Numbered from the stretch's first letter, positions 16,173-26,271 are shown. The stretch is DNA of 64,000 nt from Eubacterium sp. 1001713B170207_170306_E7 (GCF_015547515.1 NZ_JADMVE010000001.1:184312-248311), one strand, 5' to 3'. Notes: generated from the letters alone by a model not told the origin. Numbers and translations: made by a program.

Positions 16173-17381
16173 GTGTCTAAAAATGATTACTCCAATCTTG
16201 GCGAGGAAATTAAATCCATTGTGAAAGAAGCCATAAACTCGACGGATTTTAAACAGCTCAACAAAAATATAAGCAATACGGTGAACAGCGCGCTGGATGA
16301 AGTGAAAAAAGGCGTGCAGAGAGGAAAAGCCGTATGGTATGAAACAAGCGCCAGGATTGATGAAGAAGAAACAGAAACAGAGACGCAGGTGGTGGAGCGG
16401 CCATTGCGCGCACCGGTGGCAAAATCGCCGGCCGGTAAAATATCCAGTATTATTATGATGGTGCTGGGCTATTTCGGCGTAGGTTTCAGCGCCTTTGTTC
16501 TTGCCGCTGTTGGAATAGCGGTGGGCATATCTGGAAGCCTTATTGCGATGGGGATATCCATGGGTGTGTTGATTCCCCTCCTGATTATCTGCATCATTCT
16601 GGCCGTGACAGGAACAAAGTCCAGAGGCCGGGTGAAGCGGTTTTATGAGTATGTGCGCACCCTTAACGGTCAGGCCTATATTTCGATCAAACAGCTTGCG
16701 GCCAGTGTGGATAAAAACGATAAGTTTGTCGTCAAGGATTTGCTGAAGATGATTCGTTCCGGTATGTTTCCTGAAGGCCGGATCAATGATGAAAAAACCT
16801 ATCTTCTGTTAAGTGATGAAGCCTATGACGCCTATGAAAAATACGAGCAGGGCGTCCGCCTGCGCGAGCTGGAAGAGCGCCGCTTAAGAGAACAGGTAGA
16901 GCGTCAGCAGAGAATGGAAGCCCAAAATCCAATTCTGAAGGAAACGCGCCTGCTCATTGAAGAGGGTAAGGTGAGTATTGATCAGATTCGTGAGGCTAAT
17001 GAAGCTATTTCCGGAGAAGTGATTTCGCAGAAGCTTGACCGTTTGGAAATTATACTCTGTAAAATTTTTGAATATGTCGAAAACCATACAGACGAGCTGC
17101 CTGAAACCCGCAAATTTATGGGCTATTACCTGCCAACGACCTTAAAACTGGTCAATGCCTATCGTGAAATGGATGCTGAGCCTATTCAGGGTGACAATAT
17201 CCGAAGCGCAAAGCATGAGATTGAGGAAACGCTGGATACCATTAATTATGCCTTTGAAAACCTACTCGACAGCTTTTATCAGGACAAAGCGATGGATATC
17301 TCAACAGATATTACAGTGCTTGAGACCATGCTGGCCCAGGAGGGCCTGACAGAAAAAGACTTTAACACTGGAGGAAAGTAA
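16173..17381 (+). CDS. XpaC-like membrane protein
   Basis: A 402-residue protein of the XpaC family (named 5-bromo-4-chloroindolyl phosphate hydrolysis protein). An amphipathic N-terminal region (residues 1-65) precedes two membrane helices at about 90-150, then a long charged helical cytoplasmic part. It starts at GTG 16173 with GGAGG upstream and is followed by telA one base after its stop, a pairing common in Firmicutes and linked to envelope stress and toxic-anion resistance. Exact activity unproven. Confidence 0.8.
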   Translation: MSKNDYSNLGEEIKSIVKEAINSTDFKQLNKNISNTVNSALDEVKKGVQRGKAVWYETSARIDEEETETETQVVERPLRAPVAKSPAGKISSIIMMVLGYFGVGFSAFVLAAVGIAVGISGSLIAMGISMGVLIPLLIICIILAVTGTKSRGRVKRFYEYVRTLNGQAYISIKQLAASVDKNDKFVVKDLLKMIRSGMFPEGRINDEKTYLLLSDEAYDAYEKYEQGVRLRELEERRLREQVERQQRMEAQNPILKETRLLIEEGKVSIDQIREANEAISGEVISQKLDRLEIILCKIFEYVENHTDELPETRKFMGYYLPTTLKLVNAYREMDAEPIQGDNIRSAKHEIEETLDTINYAFENLLDSFYQDKAMDISTDITVLETMLAQEGLTEKDFNTGGK

Positions 17382-17382
17382 A

Positions 17383-18534
17383 ATGAGTGATGAAATAAAA
17401 GATTTTGAAACAGTTGCGCCAACCCTGACCTTTGATCCTTTTGAGGAAGTAACGACCCCAATGCCAGAGACGGTGAAGGAGGTAGCTGTAGAGGACGCCG
17501 CCTTTAATGAAAACACCCTGACGCCGGAAGAACGGCAGATGGTAGAGAACTTCTCGCAGCAGATTGAGCTTACCAATTCCAATATGATCATGCAGTATGG
17601 TGCGGGAGCGCAGAAAAAAATCGCGGATTTTTCTGAAACGGCTCTGGACAGCGTTAAGAGTAAAGATCTTGGCGAAATTGGTAATATGCTTACCAATATG
17701 GTTACAGAGCTCAAAAGCTTTGATGTTCAGGAAGAAGAAAAAGGCTTTCTCGGTTTCTTTAAAAAAAGCGCCAATAAGATAACAGCTATGCGGGCAAAAT
17801 ACGCAACGGCAGAAACCAATGTCAATAAAATCTCAGAGATTTTAGAGGGCCACCAGATCCAGCTGATGAAGGATGTGGCCATGCTGGATAAAATGTACGA
17901 GGTCAATAAAACCTATTTTAAGGAATTATCCATGTACATTTTGGCTGGCAAAAAGAAGCTGCTCAAAACACAGAATGAGGATTTACCCGCACTGGTGGAG
18001 AAATCAAAGGCCAGCGGTTTACCAGAGGACGCTCAGGCCGCCAACGACCTGGCTGCCATGTGCAACCGCTTTGAAAAGAAAATCCATGACCTTGAGCTCA
18101 CCCGTATGATCTCGCTGCAGATGGCGCCTCAGATCCGTCTGGTTCAGAATAATGATATTCTGATGGCGGAGAAAATCCAATCTTCACTCGTGAATACCAT
18201 TCCGCTCTGGAAGAGCCAGATGGTGCTGGCATTGGGGGTGGTCCACTCAGGACAGGCTGCCGAGGCACAGAGACAGGTTACGGATATGACCAATGAGCTT
18301 CTCAAGAAAAATGCCGATACCCTTAAAATGGCAACCATTGAAACGGCCAAGGAATCCGAACGGGGTATTGTGGACATTGAAACGCTGAAGCATACGAATG
18401 AATCGCTGATTTCTACCTTTGATGAGGTCCTGAAAATCCAGGCTGAAGGCCGGGAAAAACGCCAGGCTGCCGAGGTTGAAATGCAGAAAATTGAAAGCGA
18501 GTTGAAGCAGAAGCTGCTGGAAATAAAAAAATAG
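17383..18534 (+). CDS. Toxic anion resistance protein TelA
   Basis: A 383-residue soluble, coiled-coil-rich TelA family protein. The core includes GAGAQKKIADFSETAL, then GFLGFFKK and long helices with a LTRMISLQMAPQIRLVQNND segment typical of the family. TelA was first linked to tellurite resistance and is now tied to envelope stress; here it sits with XpaC in a two-gene operon. GGAGG overlaps the end of xpaC. A terminator follows. Confidence 0.88.
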   Translation: MSDEIKDFETVAPTLTFDPFEEVTTPMPETVKEVAVEDAAFNENTLTPEERQMVENFSQQIELTNSNMIMQYGAGAQKKIADFSETALDSVKSKDLGEIGNMLTNMVTELKSFDVQEEEKGFLGFFKKSANKITAMRAKYATAETNVNKISEILEGHQIQLMKDVAMLDKMYEVNKTYFKELSMYILAGKKKLLKTQNEDLPALVEKSKASGLPEDAQAANDLAAMCNRFEKKIHDLELTRMISLQMAPQIRLVQNNDILMAEKIQSSLVNTIPLWKSQMVLALGVVHSGQAAEAQRQVTDMTNELLKKNADTLKMATIETAKESERGIVDIETLKHTNESLISTFDEVLKIQAEGREKRQAAEVEMQKIESELKQKLLEIKK

Positions 18535-18541
18535 AACGACC

Positions 18542-18582
18542 AAAACGACCGTGCAGGCCATCAGCCCACACGGTCGTTTTTT
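18542..18582 (+). terminator. Intrinsic terminator of xpaC-telA
   Basis: AAAACGACCGTG...CACGGTCGTTTT stem with T run between convergent genes. Confidence 0.8.
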
Positions 18583-18595
18583 AGTACAGGTTAAG

Positions 18596-19726
18596 CTATA
18601 AAAGTTTTTGAGCCAGAGCGGCTACCTTTTTAAAGGCCTCGGGAACGTCAATGCTCTGTGGACAGTGCTCGGTACACTGGCCGCAGGCAATACATTGTGC
18701 TTCCTGCTTTTCTGAGCCGAGAGCAGTATACCCCTTGATAAAGTCCGCCTTGTCTTCGCCCAGCATATATTCGTTGTAGAGCTTGAAAAGTTCTGGTATT
18801 TCCACACCGGATGGGCATTCCATGCAGTACCGGCAGCCTGTGCAGGGGATCGTCTTGGTTTTAGTAAAGATATCGCCGGCTTTATGGACAAGGTCCAGTT
18901 CAGATTCAGATAAGGGCTTAAAGTTTTCCATGGTGCTGATGTTGTCTGCCACTTGTTCCATGGCGGACATACCGCTGAGAACGGTAAGGACATTGGGCAG
19001 ACTGGCTGCGTAGCGAAGCCCCCAGGAAGCAAGGCTCTTATCAGGATCGCTCTCTTTAAAGGCCGATGCCGCCTCTTCGCAGAGCACTGCCAGAGTACCG
19101 CCTCGCAGCGGTTCCATGACAATACAGGGGAGTCCGTGTGCTTCCAGAATTTCATACTGGCGTTTAGCGTTCTGGATGTTCCAGTCCACATAGTTTAGCT
19201 GAAGCTGGACAAAATCCCAGTCATAACGTTCAACCAACTCCTCCAGCTTTTCCGGTGAGCCGTGAAAAGAAAAGCCCAGATGGCGGATCTGACCGTCGGC
19301 TTTGCGCTTCAGCAGGTGCTCCATGATGTTGCAGTCGTTATATACCTTAAAGCTTTCGTCTGAGATCGCATGGCAGAGATAAAAGTCAAAATAATCCACT
19401 TGGCAGTTTTCAAGCTGCTTCTCAAAGATATCGTCAACATCCTTTTCTTCTTTTACCAGAAAGCCGGGCATCTTGCTGGCGAGATAAAACTGATCGCGGG
19501 GATACTTTTTCAGAGCCTTGCCCACAAAAGGCTCAGACAGACGTTGATGATAGTTAAAAGCCGTGTCAAAATAATTAACGCCATGCTCAAAGGCATAATC
19601 AAAAAGCGCCTGGGCGGCTTCCTCGTCGATTTCCGGCCCGTCCGGGCTGAGCTTTGGCAGGCGCATACAGCCAAATCCCAGAATCGAAATGGCCTCTTCC
19701 GTGTTTCGATAATTACGTTTATACAT
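18596..19726 (-). CDS. Aldo/keto reductase with ferredoxin domain
   Basis: A 376-residue fusion. Residues 1-270 are an aldo/keto reductase barrel (GCMRLPKLSPDG start; catalytic Y in YFDTAFNYH; GVNYFDTA). The C-terminal part carries two [4Fe-4S] motifs, CTGCRYCMECP and CIACGQCTEHCP. Such enzymes are common in Clostridia and could exchange electrons with ferredoxin. Substrate unknown. It is a single gene with AGGAGG before the ATG. Confidence 0.87.
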   Translation of the reverse strand: MYKRNYRNTEEAISILGFGCMRLPKLSPDGPEIDEEAAQALFDYAFEHGVNYFDTAFNYHQRLSEPFVGKALKKYPRDQFYLASKMPGFLVKEEKDVDDIFEKQLENCQVDYFDFYLCHAISDESFKVYNDCNIMEHLLKRKADGQIRHLGFSFHGSPEKLEELVERYDWDFVQLQLNYVDWNIQNAKRQYEILEAHGLPCIVMEPLRGGTLAVLCEEAASAFKESDPDKSLASWGLRYAASLPNVLTVLSGMSAMEQVADNISTMENFKPLSESELDLVHKAGDIFTKTKTIPCTGCRYCMECPSGVEIPELFKLYNEYMLGEDKADFIKGYTALGSEKQEAQCIACGQCTEHCPQSIDVPEAFKKVAALAQKLL

Positions 19727-19811
19727 TCTCTCCTCCTCGTTTATGTAAGCCTGCTCTTATGATAACGCTGTAAAGGAGAACCCGCAAGGGGTTTTCGTAC
19801 AATTCCAAAAA

Positions 19812-19851
19812 TAAAAAGACACAAAGGTTAAAGGTCCCTGTGTCTTTTTTA
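19812..19851. terminator. Terminator between leftward genes
   Basis: AAAGACACA...TGTGTCTTT stem with A and T runs; on the minus strand it ends the M20 peptidase transcript. Confidence 0.75.
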
Positions 19852-19852
19852 T

Positions 19853-21199
19853 TTACTGATAATTTTGAATAAATGTTGTGTAGAAGGTAATGGCCCGACC
19901 CAGGTTTTCGATGGATATGCGTTCATTGATGTTGTGCATGGCATCACGTTCGCTTTTAGTGACCTGAACAGGGGTAAAACGATAGATATTTTTTGACACA
20001 ATATCATACTTCCGCGCATCAGTGCCGCCCAGTGAAATAGACGGAGTTGTTTCTGCGCCAGGGAAGATAACAGAAATGCAGGCTTCCAGGTGTCTGTAGG
20101 CCTGAGTGTCGGTTCCGGAGAAAGCGGACGGCGGATGGTTCATCAAAATTTCAAAATCCGGTTTTTTCTTACCGCAGAGCTTAGTGATATGCCGGATCAT
20201 ATCCTCTGCGCTATCGCCCTGCAGCATACGGCAGTTTAAAATAGCGGATGCCTCTCCTGGAACCACATTGGCCATATCACTGCCTTGCAGAACAGTCGGG
20301 GCGATGGTGCTCCGGATCATGGCATTGGTCATGGGAACCTTTGAAAGCTCTTTATAGAGCGCGGGCTTTAAGAGCTCGATATGATCGTAAAAACGCCGTT
20401 TTCTGCCGTGGACATCCGGTGAGACTTTTTTGAGCAGCTGTTTGACCGGATCGGTAAGGTGCGGCGGCATGGGATGCTCCTCAATACTGACCAAAAGCTT
20501 TGAAAGCTGATGGATGGCACTGCCCGGTGAAGGCACAGCGGAATGCCCGCCCTTCTGTGAGAAGGTAACCTTTAGGTTAGCCTGCCCCTTTTCACCGACG
20601 CCGACTGTTGCCATCGGGCGGTTAATCTGCGGAAAGAGGTTCTCAATACACATACCGCCTTCATCCAGCACACAGTCAAATTGAATGTTCTGTGACTTAA
20701 AAAAAGAAGCGATCCGGGAGGCTCCGAGGTTGCCGCCAACCTCCTCGTCAAATCCAAAGGCGAGATAAACGTCGCGCTCAGGCTGCTGCTCCATGGTAAT
20801 AAAGCGTTCCAATGCCTCAAACAGGGCAATAACTTGAAACTTATCGTCCAGTGCACCGCGCCCCCAGATATAGCCGTCGGCAACGGTGCCGCTGAAGGGA
20901 GGGTAGGTCCATTTCGATTCAGTGCCCGGGCCGACAGGGACAACGTCATAGTGCCCCAGAAAAAGCAGAGGTCTGGCATCGCGGTTTTTACCCTTCAGGC
21001 GATAAACGAGTCCGTAATTATTCACACGGGTATGCTCAAGATGCTCGTGGCAAACGGGATAGGCTTCCCTTAAAAAAACAATGAAATCATCGAAGGGCTG
21101 ATAATCCGGCGCACGACCGGGCCGGTTGGAAATTGTTTTTATCTGAATGGCCTCTGAAAGATTCTGGATTGCTTTATTGAGCGTAAGGGTCGTATTCAT
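19853..21199 (-). CDS. M20 family metallopeptidase
   Basis: A 448-residue zinc exopeptidase of the ArgE/DapE/carboxypeptidase PM20D1-like group. Metal-binding motifs are FLGHYDVVPV (H and D), GRGALDDKF, and FGFDEEVGG with the catalytic EE; SLGGTDARKY holds the last ligand region. The middle dimerisation domain (about 190-330) is complete. It would hydrolyse peptides or N-acyl amino acids. It stands alone, reading left. Confidence 0.85.
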   Translation of the reverse strand: MNTTLTLNKAIQNLSEAIQIKTISNRPGRAPDYQPFDDFIVFLREAYPVCHEHLEHTRVNNYGLVYRLKGKNRDARPLLFLGHYDVVPVGPGTESKWTYPPFSGTVADGYIWGRGALDDKFQVIALFEALERFITMEQQPERDVYLAFGFDEEVGGNLGASRIASFFKSQNIQFDCVLDEGGMCIENLFPQINRPMATVGVGEKGQANLKVTFSQKGGHSAVPSPGSAIHQLSKLLVSIEEHPMPPHLTDPVKQLLKKVSPDVHGRKRRFYDHIELLKPALYKELSKVPMTNAMIRSTIAPTVLQGSDMANVVPGEASAILNCRMLQGDSAEDMIRHITKLCGKKKPDFEILMNHPPSAFSGTDTQAYRHLEACISVIFPGAETTPSISLGGTDARKYDIVSKNIYRFTPVQVTKSERDAMHNINERISIENLGRAITFYTTFIQNYQ

Positions 21200-21269
21200 G
21201 GCTTCACATCCTTTGATAAGATAAACTTAATACCATTATAGCATATTTGCGAAATTACGAAAACGAAAT

Positions 21270-22034
21270 TTAAGCCAGAATAATCTCAACCCCCATATCC
21301 CGGTACAGCTTTACAATGTCAGGGTCTGCATCGGAGTCTGTAATGAGGGTGTCTCCGGATTTTAATTTGCCGACACAGACAAAGTCATCCTTACCAAGCT
21401 TATCGGAATCAGCCATAATCACCAGCTTTTTAGAGATTTCCGCCAGTACCTTGTAAAGTCCGATTTCCACCAGACTGCCGTGATGCAGAGAACCGTCTGT
21501 TCCGACACTGGTTACGCCGATATAAGCGGTTTCAAATTTAAATTCACGGATCATGCCCTCTGCAAAACTGCCGGTGGTTGCCAGGGTATTGCTGCGCAGC
21601 TCACCGCCGATGATGATAATGGAAATATTGGTGCGTTTGCTGAGCTCAAGGGCAGTGTTGAGGCCGTCAGTTACAATGAGCAGGCGCCGGGAATTGTCCA
21701 GCTGCCGCGCCAGGGTAAAGACAGTGGTGCCGGAGCTCAGAAAAATTTTCTGGCCGTCTGTAATCATGGCGGCAGCCCTTTGGGCGATACGCTCTTTATG
21801 TTCGATATTTGTGTTTAAACGCACATAAAGCGGTTTTTCCAAAAGAATATCGGTATTGTTTAAAACAGCACCGCCATGGGTTCTGGAAATCTTTCCTTCA
21901 TTCTCCAATTTATCAAGGTCTCTGCGGATTGTCATCTTGGTAACCCCAAAAAGGTTACAGAGCTGTGAAACCTCCACGCTGCCGTGTTGTTCCAATAGTT
22001 GCAGAATTTGTTCCTCTCTTTGTTCTTTTAACAT
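21270..22034 (-). CDS. DeoR family sugar regulator
   Basis: A 254-residue repressor. The N-terminal winged helix (residues 1-57, SQLCNLFGVTKMTIRRDLDKL) and the C-terminal sugar-phosphate sensor (DeoRC, GGELRSNTLATTGSFAEGMI) are intact. It is divergent from araB and probably controls araB, araD and araM through the matching operators upstream of both. Its own 5' region carries two ACATAAA copies on the minus strand (22035-22056), straddling its AAGGAG, compatible with self-control. The effector would be a pentulose phosphate, by inference. Confidence 0.87.
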   Translation of the reverse strand: MLKEQREEQILQLLEQHGSVEVSQLCNLFGVTKMTIRRDLDKLENEGKISRTHGGAVLNNTDILLEKPLYVRLNTNIEHKERIAQRAAAMITDGQKIFLSSGTTVFTLARQLDNSRRLLIVTDGLNTALELSKRTNISIIIIGGELRSNTLATTGSFAEGMIREFKFETAYIGVTSVGTDGSLHHGSLVEIGLYKVLAEISKKLVIMADSDKLGKDDFVCVGKLKSGDTLITDSDADPDIVKLYRDMGVEIILA

Positions 22035-22125
22035 CGTTTATGTCTCCTTTATGTGCTCTTTTGTGTCACTTATCTATAGAATAAACTATTTTAGGATTAA
22101 TTGCAAGTGGATTAAAGGTAAACGG

Positions 22126-22183
22126 TTGACTTTCATCATTGAATGTGCTATTATACAAACATAAAGTATCCAAACGAACATGT
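22126..22183 (+). promoter_or_regulatory. araB promoter and operator
   Basis: TTGACT (22126-22131), 17 bp, TATTAT (22149-22154), then CATAAAGTA and GAACAT boxes downstream of the start site. The whole block ATGTGCTATTATA through GAACAT recurs upstream of araD at 23977-24035 with few changes, so both genes likely bind the same regulator, presumably the divergent DeoR protein. Confidence 0.75.
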
Positions 22184-22220
22184 TAAAGGTTCATTTAAAA
22201 CATGAGGAGGAATAACAAAG

Positions 22221-23891
22221 ATGGCAAAGTATGTAATCGGTATCGACTTCGGTACGCTCTCCGGTAGAGCAGTTGTGGTCAATGTAAAAACAGGGGAAGA
22301 AATTGGTTCGGCATTTTATAATTACCCACATGCGGTAATGGACAGAGAGCTGCCAGATGGCACAAAGCTGCCAATGGACTACGCGCTCCAGCATCCGCAG
22401 GATTATCTGGATGTTTTCAAGAACGCGGTTCCAGAGGTTTTATCACGCACACAGGTAGACCCGGCAGATGTTATCGGCGTAGGGGTTGACTTTACAGCAT
22501 GTACAGTCTTGCCGGTAAAAGCTGACGGCACACCAATGTGTTTCCTTGACAAATATAAGAACGACCCAATGGCCTATGTTATGATGTGGAAGCATCACGG
22601 CGCTCAGAGCTATGCCAACAGACTGACTGAAATCGCAGAACAGCGCGGCGAAGACTTTATGGCCCGCTATGGCGGCAAGGCCTCATCTGAATCCATGACA
22701 CCGCGTCTGTGGCAGATTTGTGTCGAGGATCATGAATTATATGAAGACATGGACTACTACATTGAAGCTGGGGACTGGGTAATCTGGCAGCTGACCGGAA
22801 AACAGACCAGAAATTCCTGCGCAGCAGGCTATAAGGCTTTATATCATAAGGTAGATGGTTATCCGTCAAAGGATTTTTATAAAGCGTTAGACCCACAGTT
22901 TGAGAATGTAGTCGAAGAAAAACTGAATTGCCCAATCTCACCGATCGGCAGCAGAGCAGGCGAAATTGACACAAAAGGCGCAGCGCTGACTGGCTTAAAG
23001 GTTGGCACGGCTGTGGCCATTGCAAATGTCGACGCTCACGCTGGCGTACCCGGTGCCATGAAACAGGCTGGCCCGGATCAGATGCTTATGATTATGGGAA
23101 CCTCCACCTGCCATATGCTCATTTCCAAAGAAGAAAAGATTGTACCCGGCGTGTTTGGTGTGGTTGAAGATGGTATTCTGCCAGGTTATTTTGGATACGA
23201 AGGCGGACAGAGCTGTGTAGGCGATCACTTCGCGTGGTTTGTGGATAACTGTGTTCCGGAAGACTATGCACAGGAAGCCAAGAAACGCGGCTTAAATCTG
23301 CATCAGCTGTTAACAGAAAAAGCAGAAAAAATGGCGGTCGGTGAAAGTGGACTCATCGCGCTTGACTGGTGGAACGGCAACCGCTCCGTCCTTCTCGACA
23401 ACGACCTGACCGGTATGATGCTTGGTATGACCCTGCAGACAAAGCCGGAGGAAATGTACCGTGCATTAATCGAAGCAACGGCTTATGGTACCAGAGAAAT
23501 CATTGAAAACTTTGAAAAATGCGGTGTAACCGTAAATAATCTGTATGCAACCGGCGGGATCGCCATGAAAAATGCCATGATGATGCAGATCTATGCGGAT
23601 GTTACCAGAAGAACAATCCGTATCGCAGGTTCCGAATACGGTCCGGCCCTCGGTGCTGCTGTTATGGCCTCCGTGGCGGCTGGTTCTGCAGAAGGCGGCT
23701 ACGACTCTGTATTTGAAGCTGCTCAGATTCTGGCAAATGAAAAAGATATTCTTTATACTCCAAATGAAGAAAACGCAAAAGTATACGACCAGCTGTTTGC
23801 GGAATACGCCATCCTGCACGATTACTTCGGCCGTGGCGAAAACGACGTAATGAAACGTCTGAAAACCATCAAGGCAGAAGCTGCAAAATAG
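22221..23891 (+). CDS. araB: L-ribulokinase
   Basis: A 556-residue FGGY carbohydrate kinase phosphorylating L-ribulose. The N-terminal GIDFGTLSGRAVVV phosphate loop, GVGVDFTACTVLP, and the C-terminal GGIAMKNAMMMQIYADV segment match ribulokinases rather than xylulokinases, as does the length. AGGAGG lies before the ATG. It is followed by its own terminator, so araD is separately transcribed though co-regulated. L-arabinose isomerase (araA) is absent from the window. Confidence 0.9.
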   Translation: MAKYVIGIDFGTLSGRAVVVNVKTGEEIGSAFYNYPHAVMDRELPDGTKLPMDYALQHPQDYLDVFKNAVPEVLSRTQVDPADVIGVGVDFTACTVLPVKADGTPMCFLDKYKNDPMAYVMMWKHHGAQSYANRLTEIAEQRGEDFMARYGGKASSESMTPRLWQICVEDHELYEDMDYYIEAGDWVIWQLTGKQTRNSCAAGYKALYHKVDGYPSKDFYKALDPQFENVVEEKLNCPISPIGSRAGEIDTKGAALTGLKVGTAVAIANVDAHAGVPGAMKQAGPDQMLMIMGTSTCHMLISKEEKIVPGVFGVVEDGILPGYFGYEGGQSCVGDHFAWFVDNCVPEDYAQEAKKRGLNLHQLLTEKAEKMAVGESGLIALDWWNGNRSVLLDNDLTGMMLGMTLQTKPEEMYRALIEATAYGTREIIENFEKCGVTVNNLYATGGIAMKNAMMMQIYADVTRRTIRIAGSEYGPALGAAVMASVAAGSAEGGYDSVFEAAQILANEKDILYTPNEENAKVYDQLFAEYAILHDYFGRGENDVMKRLKTIKAEAAK

Positions 23892-23896
23892 TCCTT

Positions 23897-23932
23897 AAAA
23901 GTCATTCCTCAAACAGAGGAATGACTTTTTTT
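23897..23932 (+). terminator. Intrinsic terminator of araB
   Basis: AAAAGTCATTCCTC-AAACA-GAGGAATGACTTTT stem with a T run. Confidence 0.85.
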
Positions 23933-23976
23933 GTCCTAAAAGCTTTGGGTTTTTAGAGAATTTTAGCAATTTACAA

Positions 23977-24035
23977 TTGACGAAATGTTAGAAATGTGCT
24001 ATTATAAAAACATAAAGTAACAAAAAGAACATTTT
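23977..24035 (+). promoter_or_regulatory. araD promoter and operator
   Basis: TTGACG (23977-23982), 17 bp, TATTAT (24000-24005), then CATAAAGTA and GAACAT boxes at the same spacing as upstream of araB. The duplicate strongly suggests one regulator for both genes. Confidence 0.75.
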
Positions 24036-24073
24036 AAGATCGACAGAAGATTTTAGTAATTTAGGGAGGAACC

Positions 24074-24772
24074 ATGTTAGAAGAACTGAAACAGCAAGTT
24101 TATGAAGCCAATATGCTGCTGCCGGAGTACAAGCTTATTACCTTTACCTGGGGTAATGTATCCGGTATTGACCGAGAAAAAGGTCTGATCGCCATTAAGC
24201 CCTCCGGTGTCGAATACGATAAGCTCAAGCCGGAGGATATGGTTATTGTCGCGCTGGAAGATGGTAAAGTGGTAGAGGGAGACCTGAATCCTTCGTCCGA
24301 TACCGATACGCACCTTGAACTCTACCGCAATTTTCCCAATATCGGCGGTGTGGTACACACCCACTCCCAGTGGGCGACCATCTGGGCACAGGCAGGAAAA
24401 GATATCAACGCTTACGGAACCACCCATGCCGATTACTTTAACGGGCCGATTCCCTGCACCCGCGTTATGACCGAGGCAGAAATTGAAGGGGATTATGAGC
24501 TCAACACCGGTAAGGTTATTATCGAAACCTTCAATGATATGGACATCAATCCCGACTATATGCCAGCTGTTCTGGTTAAAAGCCACGGCCCATTTACCTG
24601 GGGGAAGGACCCGCATGAAGCGGTGCACAATGCCGTTGTTTTAGACCAGCTGGCCATGATGGCCTTCTATACCGAGCAGGTGGCCGGCGGTGCATATCCC
24701 ATGCAGGATGTGCTTTTAAACAAACATTTCTACCGCAAGCACGGCGAAAACGCCTATTATGGCCAGAAGTAG
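24074..24772 (+). CDS. araD: L-ribulose-5-phosphate 4-epimerase
   Basis: A 232-residue class II aldolase-fold enzyme that turns L-ribulose 5-phosphate into D-xylulose 5-phosphate. Zinc ligands are in [12 protein letters not shown] and the later KSHGPFTWG; the [12 protein letters not shown] and [16 protein letters not shown] segments bind phosphate. It has its own promoter matching that of araB and leads into araM with no clear terminator between. Confidence 0.92.
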   Translation: MLEELKQQVYEANMLLPEYKLITFTWGNVSGIDREKGLIAIKPSGVEYDKLKPEDMVIVALEDGKVVEGDLNPSSDTDTHLELYRNFPNIGGVVHTHSQWATIWAQAGKDINAYGTTHADYFNGPIPCTRVMTEAEIEGDYELNTGKVIIETFNDMDINPDYMPAVLVKSHGPFTWGKDPHEAVHNAVVLDQLAMMAFYTEQVAGGAYPMQDVLLNKHFYRKHGENAYYGQK

Positions 24773-24879
24773 AGAACCAGAGAACCTAAATCTATGGTTT
24801 TGTGTTCCTTTAAAAACAAGCTTAAAAACAAATTAAATATCTGAATCTAACCTAATTATAAAATCAAAAGGAGAAAAAC

Positions 24880-26262
24880 ATGAGTTTTAAAGAATTATCT
24901 ATTAACGAATTGATCAACCACGAATTTGATTGCAGCTGCGGCAAAAAACATATCGCCAGCATCGAAAATATCGCCATCGGCAAAAATGCTTTAGGTAGAC
25001 TGCCAGGCATTATGGAAACCCAGAAATTAAAAGACGGCAGCACCCTGAGTAAAAACGATAAAATTTTTATCGTGGCCGATGTAAATACCTGGGAAGTGGC
25101 CGGTGAACGTGTTGAAAGCATGGTAGCGGAAGCAGGCTATCCGGTCGAAAAATACATCTTCCCGCACAAGAGCATGCACGCAGAAGATAAATATGCCGAA
25201 GAAATGAAAGCGCATTTACCGGCAGATACCAAGCTGGTCATTGCCATTGGCTCGGGCTCTTTAAACGACTTAACCCGTTACGTCGCCTTTGATGCTGGCC
25301 TGCCTTACTATATCGTTGCAACCGCCCCATCCATGGACGGCTATGCCTCCAACGTTTCGCCTTTAGTACACAACAACCTCAAAATCACCTATTCGGCCGA
25401 ATGCGCCAATGCCATCATCGGCGATACCGATATCCTGGCCACCGCGCCGGATGTCATGATCGCAGCCGGTTTAGGCGACGTTTTAGGTAAATATTTAGCC
25501 ATTAACGACTGGAAAATGTCTGAGCTGATCAATGGCGAATACTATTGTCCGGAAGTTGGCGAGCTGGTTCTCTACTCTGTCAAAAAATGTGTGGACACTG
25601 TACCGGGGCTTGTGAACAGAGATTCTGATGCCCTTCAGTATCTCATGGAATCCCTGGTGCTTATCGGGATTGCCATGAGCTATATCGGCTTCTCCAGACC
25701 TGCGTCTGCTTCCGAACATCATATTTCCCACTTCCTAGAAATGAAGTCCATCTTTAAAGGTGAATACGGTCAGCTGCATGGCACCTGTGTGGGCATGGCA
25801 ACCTGTATTGTCAGCGATATGTACGCAAAATTCCTGACCATGCCTTTTGATTATGACAAAGCACGCGCGCACGCAGAAACCTTTGACTACAACACATGGG
25901 AAAAAGAAATCAAACGTTCCTTTGGACTGGGTGCAGATGAAGTGATCAAGCTATACCAGCAGGTATACCAGAATGATCCTGAAGTGGTTGAAAAGCGTAT
26001 TGACAGCATTCAGAACAACGAAGCGAAGCTGGTCTGCCTGATGGAAGACGTGGTGGCAGATACTCAGAAAGCGCCTGAACTGTTAAAAGCACTCCACGGC
26101 CTTACCAGCCCGGCAGAGTTCAATGTAACAAAGGAAGAATTTAAGGATATTTTAATGTATGCCAAGGAACTGCGCAACCGCTACGCCGCACTTCAGTTCT
26201 TCTATGACATGGGGGTTCTGGAAGAATTAGCCGATGACATTATTGACAAATACATGAAATAA
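24880..26262 (+). CDS. araM: sn-glycerol-1-phosphate dehydrogenase (AraM)
   Basis: A 460-residue member of the iron-containing alcohol dehydrogenase/glycerol dehydrogenase superfamily, AraM type. Nucleotide-binding GSGSLNDLTRYVA and metal-region ASEHHISHFLEM are visible. B. subtilis AraM reduces dihydroxyacetone phosphate to glycerol 1-phosphate; the reason for its place in arabinose operons is unclear. Longer than bacterial glycerol dehydrogenases by an N-terminal segment with two cysteines (DCSCGKKH). AAGGAG before the ATG; terminator after. Confidence 0.87.
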   Translation: MSFKELSINELINHEFDCSCGKKHIASIENIAIGKNALGRLPGIMETQKLKDGSTLSKNDKIFIVADVNTWEVAGERVESMVAEAGYPVEKYIFPHKSMHAEDKYAEEMKAHLPADTKLVIAIGSGSLNDLTRYVAFDAGLPYYIVATAPSMDGYASNVSPLVHNNLKITYSAECANAIIGDTDILATAPDVMIAAGLGDVLGKYLAINDWKMSELINGEYYCPEVGELVLYSVKKCVDTVPGLVNRDSDALQYLMESLVLIGIAMSYIGFSRPASASEHHISHFLEMKSIFKGEYGQLHGTCVGMATCIVSDMYAKFLTMPFDYDKARAHAETFDYNTWEKEIKRSFGLGADEVIKLYQQVYQNDPEVVEKRIDSIQNNEAKLVCLMEDVVADTQKAPELLKALHGLTSPAEFNVTKEEFKDILMYAKELRNRYAALQFFYDMGVLEELADDIIDKYMK

Positions 26263-26271
26263 AACTTCAAT

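Noticed and set aside
24773..24879. Terminator or third operator copy before araM
   Set aside because: Only a weak AACC...GGTT pairing is seen and no CATAAAGTA box, so araM probably reads on from araD.
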